A stretch of DNA of 64,000 nt, taken from the NCBI RefSeq assembly GCF_014207535.1, contig NZ_JACHGK010000001.1:496001-560000 (forward strand), given 5' to 3'. The notes beneath the pieces are model-generated. The model had not been told where the DNA came from. It made no database searches and was given only the letters and a program-made list of their open reading frames with translations. Both the position numbers and the translations under genes were made by a program. How positions within the stretch are numbered: the stretch's first letter is position 1; the number at the start of each line of letters is the position of its first letter. This document shows, piece by piece, positions 62,468-64,000 of this stretch. Origin of the DNA: Bacillus benzoevorans. Its GTDB lineage: Bacteria > Bacillota > Bacilli > Bacillales > Cytobacillaceae.

Positions 62468-62584
62468 TTAGATGCGAAAATCTTTTGTAATATTTTTATA
62501 CTCCTGCTCATTTAAAATGCCCAGCTTTTTAAATAATGTCGAATAGCTGAGTATCTTCAACCTTGTCCTTTTGGAGTAATTCAT
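62468..62584 (-). CDS. Small basic protein, 38 aa
   Basis: ATG at 62584 is behind AAAAGGAGTTGTTAAGG, a strong ribosome binding site; the 38-codon frame ends at TAA 62468-62470, next to a bidirectional terminator. The product (MNYSKRTRLKILSYSTLF to ITKDFRI) is basic, with a C-terminal LFKKLGILNEQEYKNI that resembles the SHOCT-type short oligomerisation motif. That likeness is weak; function unknown. Confidence 0.55.
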   Translation of the reverse strand: MNYSKRTRLKILSYSTLFKKLGILNEQEYKNITKDFRI

Positions 62585-62690
62585 CCTTAACAACTCCTTT
62601 TCGATATTTTATGCATATTTATTTGAAATGTTGCGTAGGGGCAACAAATTTGTTTGGAACTAATCTTATTTTTGAAAAATAGAAAGGAGC

Positions 62691-62729
62691 CGGACTTTTC
62701 ATTTAGATGAGACGTCCAGCCCCTTTTTT
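62691..62729 (-). terminator. Terminator of the diguanylate cyclase gene
   Basis: GGGGCTGGAC and GTCCGGCTCC on the minus strand pair with G-U wobbles; T-rich sequence follows. Directly after the stop at 62728. Confidence 0.7.
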
Positions 62730-64000
62730 AACTGCTTTGCTTTTGCTTATTTTGTGTATATGGGAAATACCCGCGGTCGGCATGGAGCATATGTCCAATG
62801 ATAATATCATCGACAAGGAAGGAGAAGAAGGCCGATGACTTAAGTTCTCCTTTCTGGTAAGCCTCTTTAAGCTCTAGGGCTTTTTTAACCAGACCTGTAT
62901 GAATTTGTGCATGTCTTTCATATCCTGGATAGCCAATGGAGGATAAAATTTCTTCTTCGCTGGCAAAATGGTCCACAACATGAGTTAAAACGGTATTCAA
63001 CTGCTGCAAAGTCTGCTCATAGCCGGCATTTGAAAGGGAGAGGTAAATCAGGCTGTTTCCTTGTTTAATCAAATCGCGATGCTGTTCATCGATTACTGTA
63101 TTGCCACTTTCCCATTCAACCTTCCATTCCAAGCGGACAGAAGCCACAGGTACATCATGCTGATTATCGGCACTGACAACGCGGTTGCGCCCGCCTTCTT
63201 TGGCCCGGTATAAGGCTTCATCAACCCGCTTATACCAGCTGTAAAATGATTCATTTTTCCTTCTTTCCGCAACGCCGAAGCTTGCTGTCACGACTCCGGC
63301 TATTGGATGTTCAGTGCTTTCTAACAGCTTGCGGATTTTTTCTGCAACGACAAGGGCTCCAGCTATCGTACAATGCGGCAAAAATATCGCAAATTCTTCA
63401 CCGCCCATCCTTGCGATAATATCGGATTTACGAATATTATTTTTGGTGATTTCAGCCGTGTGTTTTAGTACTTCATCACCTGTTGGATGCCCCCATGTGT
63501 CATTAACCCGCTTGAAGAAATCAAGGTCTATGAGAATCATGGATAGAGGTTCATTGTATCGATCGGAACGGCTCATTTCATTTTCTATGATTTGATCGAT
63601 ATAATGACGGTTGTACAGACTTGTTAACTCATCTGTTATTGCCAGCTCATTTAATTCTTCGTTTTGCTCTTGCAGGTTTTTAGTCAGCTGGAGCAGTTTG
63701 ATTTCTTCCAGGCGTTTTTCGGTAATGTCTCGTGCAGATGCATATATATATTGATCGTTTGGCTGCGATCTCCATTCTAAATATTTATAAGAACCGTCCT
63801 TACAGAGAATTCTGTTAATAAAGCCGGAAATTGATTTCTGCTCTTTTAATTCATCTATGACTTCCATTGTACTTGGGATATCATCTGGATGTACAAGGGA
63901 AATAAAGCTTTTCCCCTCTAACTCCTTAACAGGATAGCCGAGTGTATCTTCAAAATTTTTATTTACTCTGATAAACACACCATTTGTATTGGCGACACAA
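62728..64000 (-). CDS. PAS-GGDEF-bacteriohemerythrin diguanylate cyclase, cut at the right edge
   Basis: The frame stays open to the window end, and the residues before the first internal GTG (LCVANTNG-like) continue a PAS domain, so the true start is outside. Visible order: PAS (ILCKDGSYKYLEWR, ARDITEKRLEE), a coiled linker, GGDEF with active RMGGEEF and an intact inhibitory site RKSD five residues before it, then a hemerythrin-like domain with IDEQH, HFASEEE, HAQIH and HADRG, the expected oxygen-binding di-iron ligands. It should make c-di-GMP, with oxygen or redox sensed through the hemerythrin. It could feed the nearby polysaccharide synthase. Confidence 0.92.
   Translation of the reverse strand, partial: CVANTNGVFIRVNKNFEDTLGYPVKELEGKSFISLVHPDDIPSTMEVIDELKEQKSISGFINRILCKDGSYKYLEWRSQPNDQYIYASARDITEKRLEEIKLLQLTKNLQEQNEELNELAITDELTSLYNRHYIDQIIENEMSRSDRYNEPLSMILIDLDFFKRVNDTWGHPTGDEVLKHTAEITKNNIRKSDIIARMGGEEFAIFLPHCTIAGALVVAEKIRKLLESTEHPIAGVVTASFGVAERRKNESFYSWYKRVDEALYRAKEGGRNRVVSADNQHDVPVASVRLEWKVEWESGNTVIDEQHRDLIKQGNSLIYLSLSNAGYEQTLQQLNTVLTHVVDHFASEEEILSSIGYPGYERHAQIHTGLVKKALELKEAYQKGELKSSAFFSFLVDDIIIGHMLHADRGYFPYTQNKQKQSS

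Noticed and set aside
1..64000. CRISPR arrays, tRNA, rRNA, insertion sequences, prophage
   Set aside because: I looked for regular repeats, cloverleaf-like segments and transposase or phage proteins and saw none. A tRNA scan could still find something that I missed by eye.

Overview
This window looks like the chromosome of a low-to-moderate G+C, aerobic Bacillaceae species in the Bacillus/Priestia/Neobacillus range. The evidence is strong Gram-positive ribosome binding sites, frequent GTG and TTG starts, CcpA-type cre boxes, a class IV polyhydroxyalkanoate (PHA) synthase, and an anaerobic-type cobalamin operon in the Priestia megaterium style (cbiH60, cbiX, cbiJ, cbiC, cbiD, cbiET, cbiL, cbiF, cbiG, cbiA, SUMT). 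I saw no rRNA, tRNA, CRISPR array, intact insertion sequence or prophage.

Layout, left to right. 0-7 kb: a PHA storage locus, phaR-phaC on the minus strand, phaQ-phaP-phaB on the plus strand, then acsA, which makes the acetyl-CoA precursor. phaB is not in its usual place between phaR and phaC. 7-10 kb: small unknown genes and a YgiB/YgiC/DUF350-like cassette. 10-13 kb: convergent glpD and glpK for glycerol use; glpD has a leader terminator of the GlpP type. 13.6-16 kb: an amino-acid ABC importer. 16-19 kb: a catechol 2,3-dioxygenase with its reactivating ferredoxin, then a malic enzyme. 19-38 kb: a vitamin B12 region with three cobalamin riboswitches. One precedes cobT; two lie back to back and serve the cobalt importer cbiMNQO on one side and the 11-gene corrin-ring operon on the other. 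A LysR regulator and an acyl-CoA dehydrogenase-like gene sit between cobT and cbiMNQO.

38-50 kb: a tandem DUF3147 membrane pair, feoAB with a small Cys-rich partner and a Fur box, a YkqA-like cyclotransferase, a metallo-beta-lactamase-fold hydrolase, a TetR-controlled membrane permease with matching operators at two promoters, a DUF2071 protein, a glycine riboswitch in front of a CycA-like permease, and a GntR/DUF1648 pair with three repeated inverted repeats upstream. 51-61 kb holds the most interesting block. It is a four-gene exopolysaccharide locus resembling Bacillus subtilis ydaJ/L/M, with a UDP-GlcNAc 2-epimerase and without ydaK or ydaN. Beside it are a divergent SARP-type response regulator and a 1014-residue hybrid histidine kinase whose first phospho-acceptor histidine appears to be replaced by glutamine. 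61-64 kb: a DJ-1/PfpI protein, a GNAT acetyltransferase, a 38-residue small protein, and a PAS-GGDEF-hemerythrin diguanylate cyclase cut by the right edge.

How parts may work together: acsA and pha link acetate activation to PHB storage. The three B12 riboswitches would coordinate cobalt uptake, ring synthesis and lower-ligand activation. The kinase/regulator pair and perhaps the diguanylate cyclase may control polymer production; this last link is inference from gene position.
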